Under the pieces are notes generated by a model. It searched no databases. It was not told the DNA's origin and saw nothing but the letters and a program-made list of their open reading frames with translations. Positions 1 through 7,529 of a DNA stretch of 14,180 nucleotides are shown piece after piece. The DNA is taken from contig JAGWVO010000055.1 in the NCBI GenBank assembly GCA_018970845.1, positions 1-14,180 of the forward strand, read 5' to 3'. The translations under genes were made by a program, and so were the position numbers. Source of the stretch: Planctomycetota bacterium (lineage in GTDB: Bacteria > Planctomycetota > Planctomycetia > Gemmatales > Gemmataceae). Every line of letters starts with the position of its first letter. Position 1 is the stretch's first letter.

Positions 1-6
1 ATCGGC

Positions 7-1026
7 ATGGCGGCGGTGGCCTGCTGCCTGATGGCGGCTTGGGCGGCCCGCGACGCCGCCGTTCCCGAGATGAAGTTCAACGATGTCAGGGAGATCGCCC
101 CGGGCGTTTTCTTCCGCTACTCGTCCATCAGCGCCACCGACCCGTCGGTTCCCTTCGGCGGTTGCAACAACACCTGGGTGGTCTTCAAGGAATTCGTCGT
201 CGTCATTGACGCCAACTTCCCCAAGGAAGCCGAGGATGTGATCGCCGCCATCAAGAAAACGACCGACAAGCCGATCCGCTATGTCTTCGACACCCACCAC
301 CATGGAGACCATGCCTACGGCAACACGGTGTGGGCCAAGGCGGGCGCCAAGGTCATCGGCCATGTCAACTGCTCCCGATTGCTTGAGATGAACGGCCCCA
401 AGCAATGGGCCGAGGCGGCGCGCGACCGCAAGGACATCGCCAACAACAAGCTCAAGACCGTGGACATCCCCTTCGACGAGAAGCATGTCATCGACGACGG
501 CGTCCAGCGCGTCGAGTTCCTCTACTTCGGCCATGCCCACACCCCCGGCGACGCCGTCGCCTACCTGCCCAAGCACAAGCTGCTTTGCACGGGCGACGCC
601 TGCGTCAACGGCGCCTTCAACTTCATGGGACACAGCAACTCGGCCTCGTGGATCAAGGTGCTCGACCGCATGAAGGATCTCGATGTGGCGATGATCGCCC
701 CCGGGCATGGCAAGGTGACCACGAAAGACCTGCTCGACAAGCAGCAGCGCTATTTCGTTGACATGCGCGCCGCTGTTAAGAAGGGCATTGAGGACAAGAA
801 AACCCTCGCCGAGATCACCGAGACGATCGGCATGCCCTGGTACAAGGAATGGACCGGCAAGGACGCCTCGAAGATTCCCGACAATGTCGGACATGTCTAC
901 AAGGAACTCACCGGAAAGATCGATCACTCGATGCTCGGCCGCGCCAACACCCCCGACGCCATGGGCCCGTACGGCCCCGCCCGCGGAGTGGATGTCGCCG
1001 GGAAGGTAAGACAATCAGGGAATTAA
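7..1026 (+). CDS. Exported metallo-beta-lactamase-fold hydrolase (start possibly upstream of window)
   Basis: A metallo-beta-lactamase-fold protein, probably a zinc hydrolase acting outside the cytoplasm; the substrate cannot be told. Counted from the ATG at 7, the metal-binding set is complete: the HxHxDH motif at residues 97-102 (H97, H99, D101, H102), H178 in a GHAHTPGD context, D197 in CTGDA, and H234 in APGHG. A short hydrophobic stretch (residues 1-14) followed by charged sequence looks like the core and end of a signal peptide. It lacks the usual positively charged start, and the frame stays open to base 1, so the true start may lie left of the window. About 90 residues follow the last ligand; I recognise no domain in them. 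The family includes beta-lactamases, glyoxalase II-like enzymes and quinoprotein-relay proteins, and none can be chosen from sequence alone. The fold assignment is firm; start and function are open. Confidence 0.85.
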   Translation: MAAVACCLMAAWAARDAAVPEMKFNDVREIAPGVFFRYSSISATDPSVPFGGCNNTWVVFKEFVVVIDANFPKEAEDVIAAIKKTTDKPIRYVFDTHHHGDHAYGNTVWAKAGAKVIGHVNCSRLLEMNGPKQWAEAARDRKDIANNKLKTVDIPFDEKHVIDDGVQRVEFLYFGHAHTPGDAVAYLPKHKLLCTGDACVNGAFNFMGHSNSASWIKVLDRMKDLDVAMIAPGHGKVTTKDLLDKQQRYFVDMRAAVKKGIEDKKTLAEITETIGMPWYKEWTGKDASKIPDNVGHVYKELTGKIDHSMLGRANTPDAMGPYGPARGVDVAGKVRQSGN

Positions 1027-1158
1027 CATCCCGACAATTGGCGCCCGATAAACCGTAATCGCGAAAGAAAAAAAGGCCACGGCCGAAGCTGTTGATGAAA
1101 TCAGAATGATTATATCATGTGTTCCATATGGTTCGGCAGCGCTCACAGGAATAACAAC
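1027..1158. other. AT-rich intergenic gap
   Basis: These 132 bases between the hydrolase stop and the chosen SPFH start are clearly richer in A and T than the surrounding genes, with a run of seven A at about 1068-1074. I see no hairpin followed by a T-run, so termination of the upstream gene is not explained. A weak promoter-like pair, TTGATG at 1092-1097 and TATCAT at 1113-1118, has a 15-base spacer, shorter than the ideal 17. It could drive the SPFH gene, but promoter rules in this lineage are poorly known. Confidence 0.4.
1147..1150 (+). promoter_or_regulatory. Ribosome binding site that sets the SPFH gene start
   Basis: An AGGA lies 8 bases before the ATG at 1159. The earlier in-frame ATG at 1117 would add 14 polar residues ahead of the membrane anchor and has no comparable site, so 1159 is preferred. 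Confidence 0.55.
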
Positions 1159-2076
1159 ATGGACAACATAATTCCGCTATTGACGATAATCGGTTTCGTT
1201 ATTGTCGTTTCCATGGTCTTTTCTTGCACCGTTGTCGTGAAGCAACAGACATCCGCCATTATTGAGCGGTTCGGAAAATATCATTGCATCATGGGGCCTG
1301 GACTGAATTTCAAGATTCCGATCGTGGACACAGTCGCTGCGCGGATGGATCTGCGGGTCCGGCAACTCAATGTCAAGGTGGAGACCAAGACGCAAGACAA
1401 TGTCTTTGTCCATGTTGTCGTGGCTGTGCAGTTCCATGTGCTCCCTGGCAAGGTTTACGAGGCGCATTACAAACTCGCCAACTCCGAAATGCAGATCAAT
1501 AGCTATGTCTTCGATGTCGTTCGCGCGCGGGTACCCCAAGTGAAGCTCGACGATGTGTTCGAGAAAAAAGACGAGATAGCCGACGCGGTGAAGAATGAGC
1601 TGTCTCATGTGATGGATGATTTCGGCTACACGATCGTGAAGGCCCTGGTCGTGGACATCGAGCCCGATCCGAAAGTGAAGGAGGCGATGAACGAGATCAA
1701 TGCGGCACAACGGTTGCGAGTGGCCGCCTCTGAAAAGGGTGAAGCAGAAAGGATCCTCAAGGTGAAATCGGCCGAGGCCGAGGCTCAAAGCAAGGCACTG
1801 CAAGGCAAAGGCATCGCTGACCAACGCAAGGCAATCGTGGAAGGTTTGAGGGACTCGGTGGATGAATTCCAAAAATCCATTCCCGGATCGTCGGCTCAGG
1901 ATGTGATGAATCTTGTGTTGATGACCCAATACTTTGACACACTCAAGGACCTGGGTGCCACCTCGGCGACCAAGGCCATCTTCATCCCGCACTCTCCCGG
2001 GGCGATATCCGACATTGCTGCCCAACTGCGCATGGCACTCATGACGGCGGCCGAGGCGGAAACCAAGCAGGGCTAA
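1159..2076 (+). CDS. Stomatin/prohibitin (SPFH) membrane protein, HIR-like
   Basis: A 305-residue member of the SPFH (stomatin/prohibitin/flotillin/HflK-C) superfamily. Such proteins are anchored by a hydrophobic N-terminus, form large rings on membranes and organise microdomains or control membrane proteases. Residues 1-22 are the single hydrophobic anchor. The SPFH domain follows, with ERFGKY near residue 37, then an Ala/Glu/Lys-rich coiled coil at about residues 175-220. From memory, it follows the plant hypersensitive-induced-response proteins almost throughout: ETKTQDNVFVHVV, NSYVFDVVRARVP, VDIEPDPKVKEAMNEINAAQ, VEGLRDSV, LVLMTQYFDTLKDLGA and IFIPHSPGA all have close counterparts there. 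Five 60-base lines I counted run from 45 to 58% GC, against 72% in one line of the downstream permease, which suggests a different history. It stands alone: no NfeD or protease partner is adjacent. The family call is firm; the role is unknown. Confidence 0.9.
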   Translation: MDNIIPLLTIIGFVIVVSMVFSCTVVVKQQTSAIIERFGKYHCIMGPGLNFKIPIVDTVAARMDLRVRQLNVKVETKTQDNVFVHVVVAVQFHVLPGKVYEAHYKLANSEMQINSYVFDVVRARVPQVKLDDVFEKKDEIADAVKNELSHVMDDFGYTIVKALVVDIEPDPKVKEAMNEINAAQRLRVAASEKGEAERILKVKSAEAEAQSKALQGKGIADQRKAIVEGLRDSVDEFQKSIPGSSAQDVMNLVLMTQYFDTLKDLGATSATKAIFIPHSPGAISDIAAQLRMALMTAAEAETKQG

Positions 2077-2100
2077 AAAGCGTTCGTTATTCGTTTTTTA
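2074..2100. terminator. Possible bidirectional terminator between convergent genes
   Basis: Bases 2074-2082 pair with 2092-2100 in a 9-base-pair stem containing one G-T wobble, around a 9-base loop. The arms are an A-run followed by GCG and CG followed by a T-run, so each strand ends in T residues. The stem has only two G-C pairs and is weak. The position is right: it covers the stop codons of both the SPFH gene and the convergent permease. Confidence 0.4.
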
Positions 2101-3439
2101 GTCCTGTCCATTGTGTATTGCACCTGCCCAGCCAACCCGCCATCGGAATCCCCATGGCGATGGTTCCCAGGCTAAGGATGGCTGGAATCCGCTTCTCTGG
2201 TTGCAGGAGCACAGCCGCGATCGTCCAAGCTGAAAGGGCCAGAACCAACAGGGGCGGCAACGGGAACAACGGCAAGCGGAACCCGGCATGGGACAGGCGC
2301 GCCCGAAGGGGGAAGATCGCCGCGACCACGATTGCCGAAACCGCCGTGAGACCGGTTGAGGTGTAGTCGAGCAACTGCAGGAATGATCCCGAACAGGCGA
2401 GCAACCCGGCGGTGATTCCCAGCCACATGACGGCGAATACGGGAGTTCCCCGAGTCTCATGCCACCGGGCGGCGGAGGAAATGAACGCGCCGTCGGCGGC
2501 CATGGCGGCAAGCACCCTGGAGCCTGACATGAGGTAGGCGCTCACCGAGGCGACCAGCCCGATGCCCAGCACCACCGACACGCCGCGGCCGACTCCGGGC
2601 CCCAAAAGCGAAGTCATGGCCAATTCCGCCACCCGGCCGACATCCTCCATCGGCAAGGTGGCAAAGGATGCGGGATCAACGGCATAAATGTAGAGGCAAT
2701 TAAGCGCCAGGTACAACAGAGTCACCAAAAGGCACCCAACCACGAGGGCCCTTGGAACCATGCGGGGCGGATCCTTCAATTCGCCGGCAAGGTAAGCCGC
2801 GGCATTCCATCCCGCGTAGGCGTATCCCACATACACCAGCGATCCCGCGAGCACCGGCCATTCGCCGGCGGGAGGCCAGCCACCCCGGCGAAAATGGTCC
2901 CAATCGCCGTTTCCCGCCGCGAAGCCGATGATCACCAACGCGGAGAGGATGACGAGCTTGGCCACGGTCGTCCACGCCTGCGCCCCCGCGGATTCGCCTC
3001 GGCCCAGGGCATGGGCCGCCGCGCATGAACCGATGAGGAATACGGCCATGGCGGGTTCCGCGAACGGTTGCCAATCGCCGGCCAAGCCACCCAGAAGGTA
3101 GCTTGAAGCCAAGCGGGCAATCACCGCCGTCGGCGCAGCGAATCCCAGCACGAAGGTGGCCCAGCCCACAACAACCCCGGCGCCGCGTCCAAACGCCTCG
3201 CGGGCGAAAAGATAATCACCGCCCACATGGGGCAGCATCGACGCCATCTCGGCCACCGTCATGGCGCCGGCAAGGGCCATGACCCCGCCCAACCCCCACA
3301 GCCCCAGCAGCGACCACGGGTTGCCAGTCTCGCGCAAGGTGTAGCCAGAACTCGTGAGGATTCCGGCGCCGACCATCGACGCCACCACTAGGTAGACGCC
3401 CGTGGAAAGCCCGTATCCCCGCGGCGCGCCGAAACTCAC
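2087..3439 (-). CDS. APC-superfamily amino acid permease
   Basis: A 450-residue inner-membrane transporter of the amino acid/polyamine/organocation superfamily, with about 12 hydrophobic segments. The first helix carries the family's substrate-binding break, VGAGIL, near residues 23-28. The sixth helix and following loop read YVGYAYAGWNAAAYLAGELK and then DPPRMVPRAL, the typical EEx(R/K)xxPRA-like region of this superfamily. This resembles the LAT/amino acid exchanger branch more than the ethanolamine permeases; the substrate cannot be assigned. The start is GTG at 3439, sharing GTGA with the stop codon of the methyltransferase gene, so translation is probably coupled and the two are one operon. 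The gene ends in convergence with the SPFH gene, 10 bases apart. Length is normal and nothing is broken. Confidence 0.88.
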   Translation of the reverse strand: MSFGAPRGYGLSTGVYLVVASMVGAGILTSSGYTLRETGNPWSLLGLWGLGGVMALAGAMTVAEMASMLPHVGGDYLFAREAFGRGAGVVVGWATFVLGFAAPTAVIARLASSYLLGGLAGDWQPFAEPAMAVFLIGSCAAAHALGRGESAGAQAWTTVAKLVILSALVIIGFAAGNGDWDHFRRGGWPPAGEWPVLAGSLVYVGYAYAGWNAAAYLAGELKDPPRMVPRALVVGCLLVTLLYLALNCLYIYAVDPASFATLPMEDVGRVAELAMTSLLGPGVGRGVSVVLGIGLVASVSAYLMSGSRVLAAMAADGAFISSAARWHETRGTPVFAVMWLGITAGLLACSGSFLQLLDYTSTGLTAVSAIVVAAIFPLRARLSHAGFRLPLFPLPPLLVLALSAWTIAAVLLQPEKRIPAILSLGTIAMGIPMAGWLGRCNTQWTGLKNE

Positions 3440-4119
3440 TTTTCGGCCTTCTCAAACACCACGATGTAGTTCTCCTTGAGCACTCCCTTCGTCTCAGACA
3501 CTTTCCTGAAGCCAGACGAGGCCAACTCGGCCTCCACCACATCCTGGCCGGCGCGCACATGGTCGAGGATCCAGGCGCGGCTGGTTCCGGGCACCCGGAT
3601 GAAGTCGATCAGCACCATCCTGCCACCCGGCCTGATCGCGGCGCGGATCTCCTTGAGCATGCTCCTGGGGTACTCGAAGTGGTGGTAGGTGTCGCAAATG
3701 AACGCAAGATCGACCGAGTTTTCCGGCAAGCGGGGGGAGGCATCGGCTCCCAGCACGGTCTTGATGTTCGCCAACTCCTGATCCTTGGCCGTTTTCTCGA
3801 TGTGCTCCAGGAATTCCCGGGAGATATCGACAGCCAGAACCCGTCCCTTGGGCCCCACCTCCCTGGCAAACATCCGGGTGAACAGGCCGGTGCCGGCGCC
3901 AATGTCGGCGACGATCATGCCGGGCTTGATCTGGCAAGCCTTGGCGATCGCCACCCGCTTCTCGAAGATTTCACGGCTTTCACCCTCGAATCGCTCCACG
4001 AAAGCCTTCACATCGGGCTTGCGGAATGGGTCGTTGATTCCAGGCTTGACGCTGGCCTCCTGGGCCCGCAGCGAAAAAACCACCAAAATCCATGCCGCGA
4101 CGCTTGGCAGCCGATTCAT
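3436..4119 (-). CDS. Exported class I SAM-dependent methyltransferase-like protein
   Basis: A 227-residue protein with a Rossmann-type methyltransferase domain. Motif I is VADIGAGTG at residues 70-78, an acidic residue ends strand 2 at D98, the post-III segment is TYHHFEYP at 144-151, and RPGGRMVLIDF lies at 163-173. Residues 1-20 look like a signal peptide, with hydrophobic residues 6-16 and a likely cut near RAQ-EA, so the protein seems to be exported. That is odd for a SAM-using enzyme. The domain resembles UbiE-type small-molecule methyltransferases, but the acceptor is unknown. The ATG at 4119 was chosen because a GGGGA site lies 6 bases upstream and the signal peptide starts there. An open frame continues to 4410 but runs antisense into the next gene, and the added sequence is not protein-like. 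The last bases overlap the permease start. Confidence 0.85.
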   Translation of the reverse strand: MNRLPSVAAWILVVFSLRAQEASVKPGINDPFRKPDVKAFVERFEGESREIFEKRVAIAKACQIKPGMIVADIGAGTGLFTRMFAREVGPKGRVLAVDISREFLEHIEKTAKDQELANIKTVLGADASPRLPENSVDLAFICDTYHHFEYPRSMLKEIRAAIRPGGRMVLIDFIRVPGTSRAWILDHVRAGQDVVEAELASSGFRKVSETKGVLKENYIVVFEKAEK

Positions 4120-4237
4120 CACTTTTCCCCGATTTGTTGAGTGGATAGGGACGCTGGAGCGCACATTCCCTTCTCCAAGATCGTATGATTCCTGTGTGGA
4201 CCCGTCGTTGGATCGGTTTCGCCATGAGGGAATCGCC
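4120..4237. promoter_or_regulatory. Divergent promoter region
   Basis: The 118 bases separate the divergent methyltransferase and TPM genes and must contain promoters for both directions if neither is read through from elsewhere. For the plus strand, TATGAT at 4184-4189 is a good -10 match, but no convincing -35 lies 17 bases before it. I could not pick a minus-strand promoter. A ribosome binding site GAGGGA at 4226-4231 lies 6 bases before the plus-strand ATG. Confidence 0.4.
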
Positions 4238-5197
4238 ATGAACCCGTTTGCTTCAGCGGCTTTTGGATTGGTGGCCCTTGCGGCCCTGTGCGCACCCGCC
4301 GGCGCCGCCTCCCCCGTGCGCCTCATCATCGAGGACAACGCCGGGCTGTTCTCGGAAGGGGCGCGTGAGGAGGCGAAAGCCAAGCTGGCGCGCCTGCAGG
4401 CGTCCGTCAACCGGGAAGTGCATATCCAAACCTACAGGGAACTGCCCGAAAGCCAGTCCAAGGCCCTCGAGGCGGCCAAGGGCGACAAAACCAAGGTGCA
4501 AGGCGTTTGGGAAGGCTGGGCCAGCGATCACCTCAGGGGCGAACGGGGACTGGTCGTTCTCATCAACTGGGAACCCGGCAAGGTGATGGTGAAGGCCGAC
4601 AAGGCCGTCACCAACGCCGGGTACTCGAACGCTTCGGCCGGCGAATTGCGCGAACGGCTTATCAAGTCGCTCGGCGAGGCCAAGAAAAACAACAACGAGG
4701 TCGATCGCAAAAAGCTCCTCGATGAGGCGCTTGCCGGCGCGGTGAGCCTGATCGCCACCACCCTGCCGCTGGAGCGGGGCCGCGCGGGGGCCCCTGCCCA
4801 CCTGGGCGGCGAGAACGACAACGGCATCCTTGGCTATGTCTGCCTTGGCCTTGCGGGCTTGATGCTGGTTTGGCTCGTCGTCGGCCTGTTCCGCGGCGCC
4901 ATGGCCGGCCCTTCAATGAGCCCCGCCATGGGCGGCGGCGGCGGTGGTTTCTTCTCGAGCCTTTTGGGAGGAATGTTCGGCGCCGCGGCGGGCATGTGGA
5001 TGTACAACTCGTTCTTCGGCTCGAACAACGCCTGGGGGAGCGGGTGGGGTGGCTCCAACGCCGGCTGGGGCTCGGGCGGCGACGAGGCCGGTTCGGGGGA
5101 TTTCTCGGACGGCAGCAGTTCATCGGGAGATTTTGGCGGGGGCGACTTCGGAGGCGGGGATTTCGGAGGTGGAGATTCCGGTGGCGGCGACTTCTGA
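4238..5197 (+). CDS. TPM-domain membrane protein with glycine/aspartate-rich tail
   Basis: A 319-residue protein. Residues 1-23 are a signal peptide (cut near AGA-A). Residues 27-178 resemble the TPM domain (TLP18.3/Psb32/MOLO-1, YgcG-like), with the typical opening IEDNAGLFSEGAREEAKAKL and a central GLVVLINWEPGKVMVKADKA. One transmembrane helix spans about 197-219, and a second hydrophobic Gly/Ala-rich stretch lies at 239-256. The tail is Gly/Ser/Trp-rich and ends in repeated GGGDF units (297-319). Family members act in photosystem repair, receptor modulation or cell-envelope maintenance; its role here is unknown. The domain would lie outside the inner membrane. The ATG at 4238 has GAGGGA 6 bases before it. 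An in-frame extension back to 3785 is antisense to the methyltransferase and is rejected. It opens a six-gene plus-strand run; the next ATG begins 1 base after its stop. Confidence 0.78.
   Translation: MNPFASAAFGLVALAALCAPAGAASPVRLIIEDNAGLFSEGAREEAKAKLARLQASVNREVHIQTYRELPESQSKALEAAKGDKTKVQGVWEGWASDHLRGERGLVVLINWEPGKVMVKADKAVTNAGYSNASAGELRERLIKSLGEAKKNNNEVDRKKLLDEALAGAVSLIATTLPLERGRAGAPAHLGGENDNGILGYVCLGLAGLMLVWLVVGLFRGAMAGPSMSPAMGGGGGGFFSSLLGGMFGAAAGMWMYNSFFGSNNAWGSGWGGSNAGWGSGGDEAGSGDFSDGSSSSGDFGGGDFGGGDFGGGDSGGGDF
5126..5194 (+). repeat. 15-base in-frame repeats encoding GGGDF
   Basis: About four and a half copies of a 15-base unit encode GDF, GGGDF, GGGDF, GGGDS and GGGDF at the extreme C-terminus of the TPM protein. 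The copies differ mainly at third codon positions, so the repeat is not a fresh duplication and the amino acid pattern looks kept by selection. Copy number may vary between strains. Confidence 0.75.
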
Positions 5198-5198
5198 C

Positions 5199-6119
5199 AT
5201 GCCGGCACCCGATCGCCGAAGCGCTCTCGCGACCCTGTCGCTCGCCTTCGCGGGCACGACCTCGCCTGCCAAGGCCGATGACTTCCCCCCCTCGTTGACC
5301 AGGTTTCGACAGTTTGGCAACCAGCCGGTGTTTGGCCCGGCCAAGCCCGGCTCATGGGACGCCGCGATACGCGAGCGCGGTTGGATTCTCAAGGATGGCG
5401 AAGGTTGGAGGCTCTGGTACACCGGCTATGACGGCACCAAGACCGGCCGCAGGATGCTCGGATTGGCCACCTCCCGCGACGGCCTCCACTGGAACCGCCA
5501 CCCGGCCAACCCCATCGTCCGCGACCATTGGGTTGAGGATGTCATGGTGGTGGCCGACGGCCAGCGACTCCTGATGGTCGCCGAGGGCGAACAAGACAGG
5601 GCTCAACTTCTGGAATCAACCGACGGGGTCGCGTGGAGACGCCACGGCACGCTGGATGTGAGGCTCACCACCGGCGAGCCCATGCCCGACGGCCCGTTCG
5701 GCACACCCGTGCTGCTGAAGGATTCGGATCGCTGGTGCCTCTTTTACGAGCGGATGGACAAGGGCGTGTGGCTCGCCACCTCCACCGACCTCAAGCTATG
5801 GAAGAACCATTCCGACAAGCCTGTGATGGTTCCCGGGCCTGACAGCCACGACCACGACATGATCGCCATGAACCAAATCATCCGGCATCAGGGGCGCTAT
5901 TACGCCAGTTACCATGGCACCAACACATCGGAACCCGCGCCAAGGAAATGGTGTTCATGCCTGGCGGTCTCGGACGACCTGATCCGATGGACCAAGTTGG
6001 GAAAGCCGTTGTTCCCGCCGGCGGAAAACAAATCTTCCGCCATTTTCGTGCCGCATGGGCAGGGGTATCGGCTCTACACCATGCATCCCGCCGTTGTCCT
6101 GCACGAACCGGCCGGTTGA
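5199..6119 (+). CDS. Exported five-bladed beta-propeller glycosidase-like protein
   Basis: A 306-residue protein that looks like a glycoside hydrolase of the five-bladed propeller type (GH43/GH32/GH130-like superfamily). Five similar blade segments can be read: RERGWILKDGEGWRLWYTGY near residue 60, VEDVMVVADGQRLLMVAEGE near 113, PFGTPVLLKDSDRWCLFYER near 165, HDMIAMNQIIRHQGRYYASY near 222, and AIFVPHGQGYRLYTMH near 280. Repeated SRDGLHW, STDGVAW, STDLKLW and SDDLIRW turns between blades are typical. The N-terminus has a twin-arginine-like start (DRRSALATL) and a likely cut after AKA (about residue 26), so it is probably exported folded. Catalytic acids cannot be assigned with confidence, so enzyme activity is not shown. 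The ATG begins 1 base after the TPM stop, and eutB begins 12 bases after this stop. Confidence 0.75.
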   Translation: MPAPDRRSALATLSLAFAGTTSPAKADDFPPSLTRFRQFGNQPVFGPAKPGSWDAAIRERGWILKDGEGWRLWYTGYDGTKTGRRMLGLATSRDGLHWNRHPANPIVRDHWVEDVMVVADGQRLLMVAEGEQDRAQLLESTDGVAWRRHGTLDVRLTTGEPMPDGPFGTPVLLKDSDRWCLFYERMDKGVWLATSTDLKLWKNHSDKPVMVPGPDSHDHDMIAMNQIIRHQGRYYASYHGTNTSEPAPRKWCSCLAVSDDLIRWTKLGKPLFPPAENKSSAIFVPHGQGYRLYTMHPAVVLHEPAG

Positions 6120-6131
6120 CGGGCGGGCACC

Positions 6132-7529
6132 ATGGAACTCGCCTGCACCCTGCGTTCCACAAGGCATGTCTTCCGCGACCTGCGGGAAGTCCTCGCCAAG
6201 GCGGGAGAGGAAAAGTCCGGTGATGAGTTGGCTGGCATCGCCGCATCCAGCGAATCCGAGCGGGTGGCGGCCAAGATGGTGTTGGCGGACATCCCTTTGT
6301 CGCGGTTCGTTGACGATCCGGTGATCGACCCTTCGACGGATGAATTGTCGGCCCTGTTTGCCAACAGGATCGACCCCGGGGTTTTCGCACCCATGCGATC
6401 GACCACGGTCGGCGAACTCCGTGAATGGCTGCTCGACGACTCGACGGGGCCCGCGGAAATATCGAGCGCGCGACCGGGACTGACACCAGAGATGGTCGCC
6501 GGCGTGGTGAAGCTGATGGCCAACAAGGAACTGGCGTTCGTGGCCTCGAAGGTTCGCGTGGTCACGCGGTGCCGGAACACGATGGGCGAACCGGGCGTGA
6601 TGGGAGTCCGCATCCAGCCCAACCACCCATCCGACGACCTTGGCGGAATCCTCGCCTCCACGCTCGATGGGCTCATGTTGGGATCCGGAGACGCCGTGAT
6701 CGGCGTCAATCCGGCGACGGATGACACGGATCGAACCGGGGAGATTTTGATCGGGCTCGAGAAACTGATCAACGGACTGGAGATACCCACGCAGCATTGC
6801 TGCCTGTCCCATGTCACGACCCAACTGGCGGCGCTCGAAAAGGGCGCCCCCATCGACCTGCTGTTCCAGTCGGTCGCGGGCACCCAAGCCGCCAACTCCA
6901 GTTTCGGCATCAACATGGCGCTTTTGCGGGAAGGACGCGAGCGCGTGCTCGAGGCGCGCGCCACCCGCGATGTCGCCTGGAAAGGTGCCCAATGCACCTA
7001 CTTCGAGACGGGCCAGGGGAGCGCGCTTTCAGCCGGCGCCCATCATGGCGTCGACCAACTCACCCTTGAGGCGCGGGCGCAGGCGCTGGCCGGTGCGCTC
7101 GATCCTTTCCTTGTCAATTCCGTCGTGGGATTCATCGGCCCGGAATACCTGGCCGACGAGCGGCAGATCATCCGGGCGGGCTTGGAGGACCACTGCGTGG
7201 GAAAACTTCTCGGCTTGCCGATGGGGATCGATATCTGCCACACCAACCATGCCAGGGCCGACCAGAACTCGCTTGACAACCTGCTTCTGCTTCTCGCCTC
7301 CGCCGGCGTGAACTTCGTGATGGGAGTTCCCTGCGGAGACGATGTGATGCTCAACTACCAATCCACCAGCCATCATGACGCGGCCCTGGCCAGGCGGATG
7401 TTTGGCTTGTCGCCGGCGCCGGAGTTCCACGCGTGGCTGGAAGGGCGCGGCCTTTTCCGCGACGGCTGCCTGATCGAATCGGGCCGCCGCGGCCTGTTGG
7501 CCCAGGCCGGCAAGTTGCTCCCGGGGTAG
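6132..7529 (+). CDS. eutB: Ethanolamine ammonia-lyase large subunit
   Basis: The large catalytic subunit of adenosylcobalamin-dependent ethanolamine ammonia-lyase (EC 4.3.1.7), which converts ethanolamine to acetaldehyde and ammonia. At 465 residues it is close to the 453 of the E. coli enzyme. Conserved blocks in order are MGVRIQPNHPSDD (R160 and Q162), FETGQGSALSA (E292), VVGFIGPEYL, IIRAGLEDH, GKLLGLPMGIDICHTNHA (D367), and GDDVMLNYQSTSHHD. From memory, R160, Q162, E292 and D367 match the substrate-binding R160, Q162, E287 and D362 of the enteric enzyme. The fold is a TIM barrel, and the cofactor binds between EutB and EutC. The partner EutC lies downstream beyond a permease gene. No EutA reactivase or shell protein is visible. 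It has tight spacing to its upstream neighbour and only a weak ribosome site (GGGCGGG). Confidence 0.96.
   Translation: MELACTLRSTRHVFRDLREVLAKAGEEKSGDELAGIAASSESERVAAKMVLADIPLSRFVDDPVIDPSTDELSALFANRIDPGVFAPMRSTTVGELREWLLDDSTGPAEISSARPGLTPEMVAGVVKLMANKELAFVASKVRVVTRCRNTMGEPGVMGVRIQPNHPSDDLGGILASTLDGLMLGSGDAVIGVNPATDDTDRTGEILIGLEKLINGLEIPTQHCCLSHVTTQLAALEKGAPIDLLFQSVAGTQAANSSFGINMALLREGRERVLEARATRDVAWKGAQCTYFETGQGSALSAGAHHGVDQLTLEARAQALAGALDPFLVNSVVGFIGPEYLADERQIIRAGLEDHCVGKLLGLPMGIDICHTNHARADQNSLDNLLLLLASAGVNFVMGVPCGDDVMLNYQSTSHHDAALARRMFGLSPAPEFHAWLEGRGLFRDGCLIESGRRGLLAQAGKLLPG

Noticed and set aside
1117..1158. Upstream ATG at 1117 as the start of the SPFH protein
   Set aside because: It lacks a ribosome binding site, and the 14 added residues are not found in the family, while 1159 has AGGA 8 bases upstream.
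3785..4237. In-frame 151-residue extension of the TPM protein
   Set aside because: It lies antisense to the methyltransferase gene, removes the clear signal peptide start at 4238, and the GAGGGA site favours 4238.
4120..4410. 97-residue N-terminal extension of the methyltransferase
   Set aside because: It crosses the divergent promoter region and runs antisense into the TPM coding sequence; a good ribosome site and a signal peptide mark 4119.
5955..6997. Two long minus-strand open frames opposite the propeller gene and eutB
   Set aside because: They are opposite strongly conserved eutB sequence, are rich in Arg, Pro and Ser, and show no family pattern; high GC makes such shadows common.
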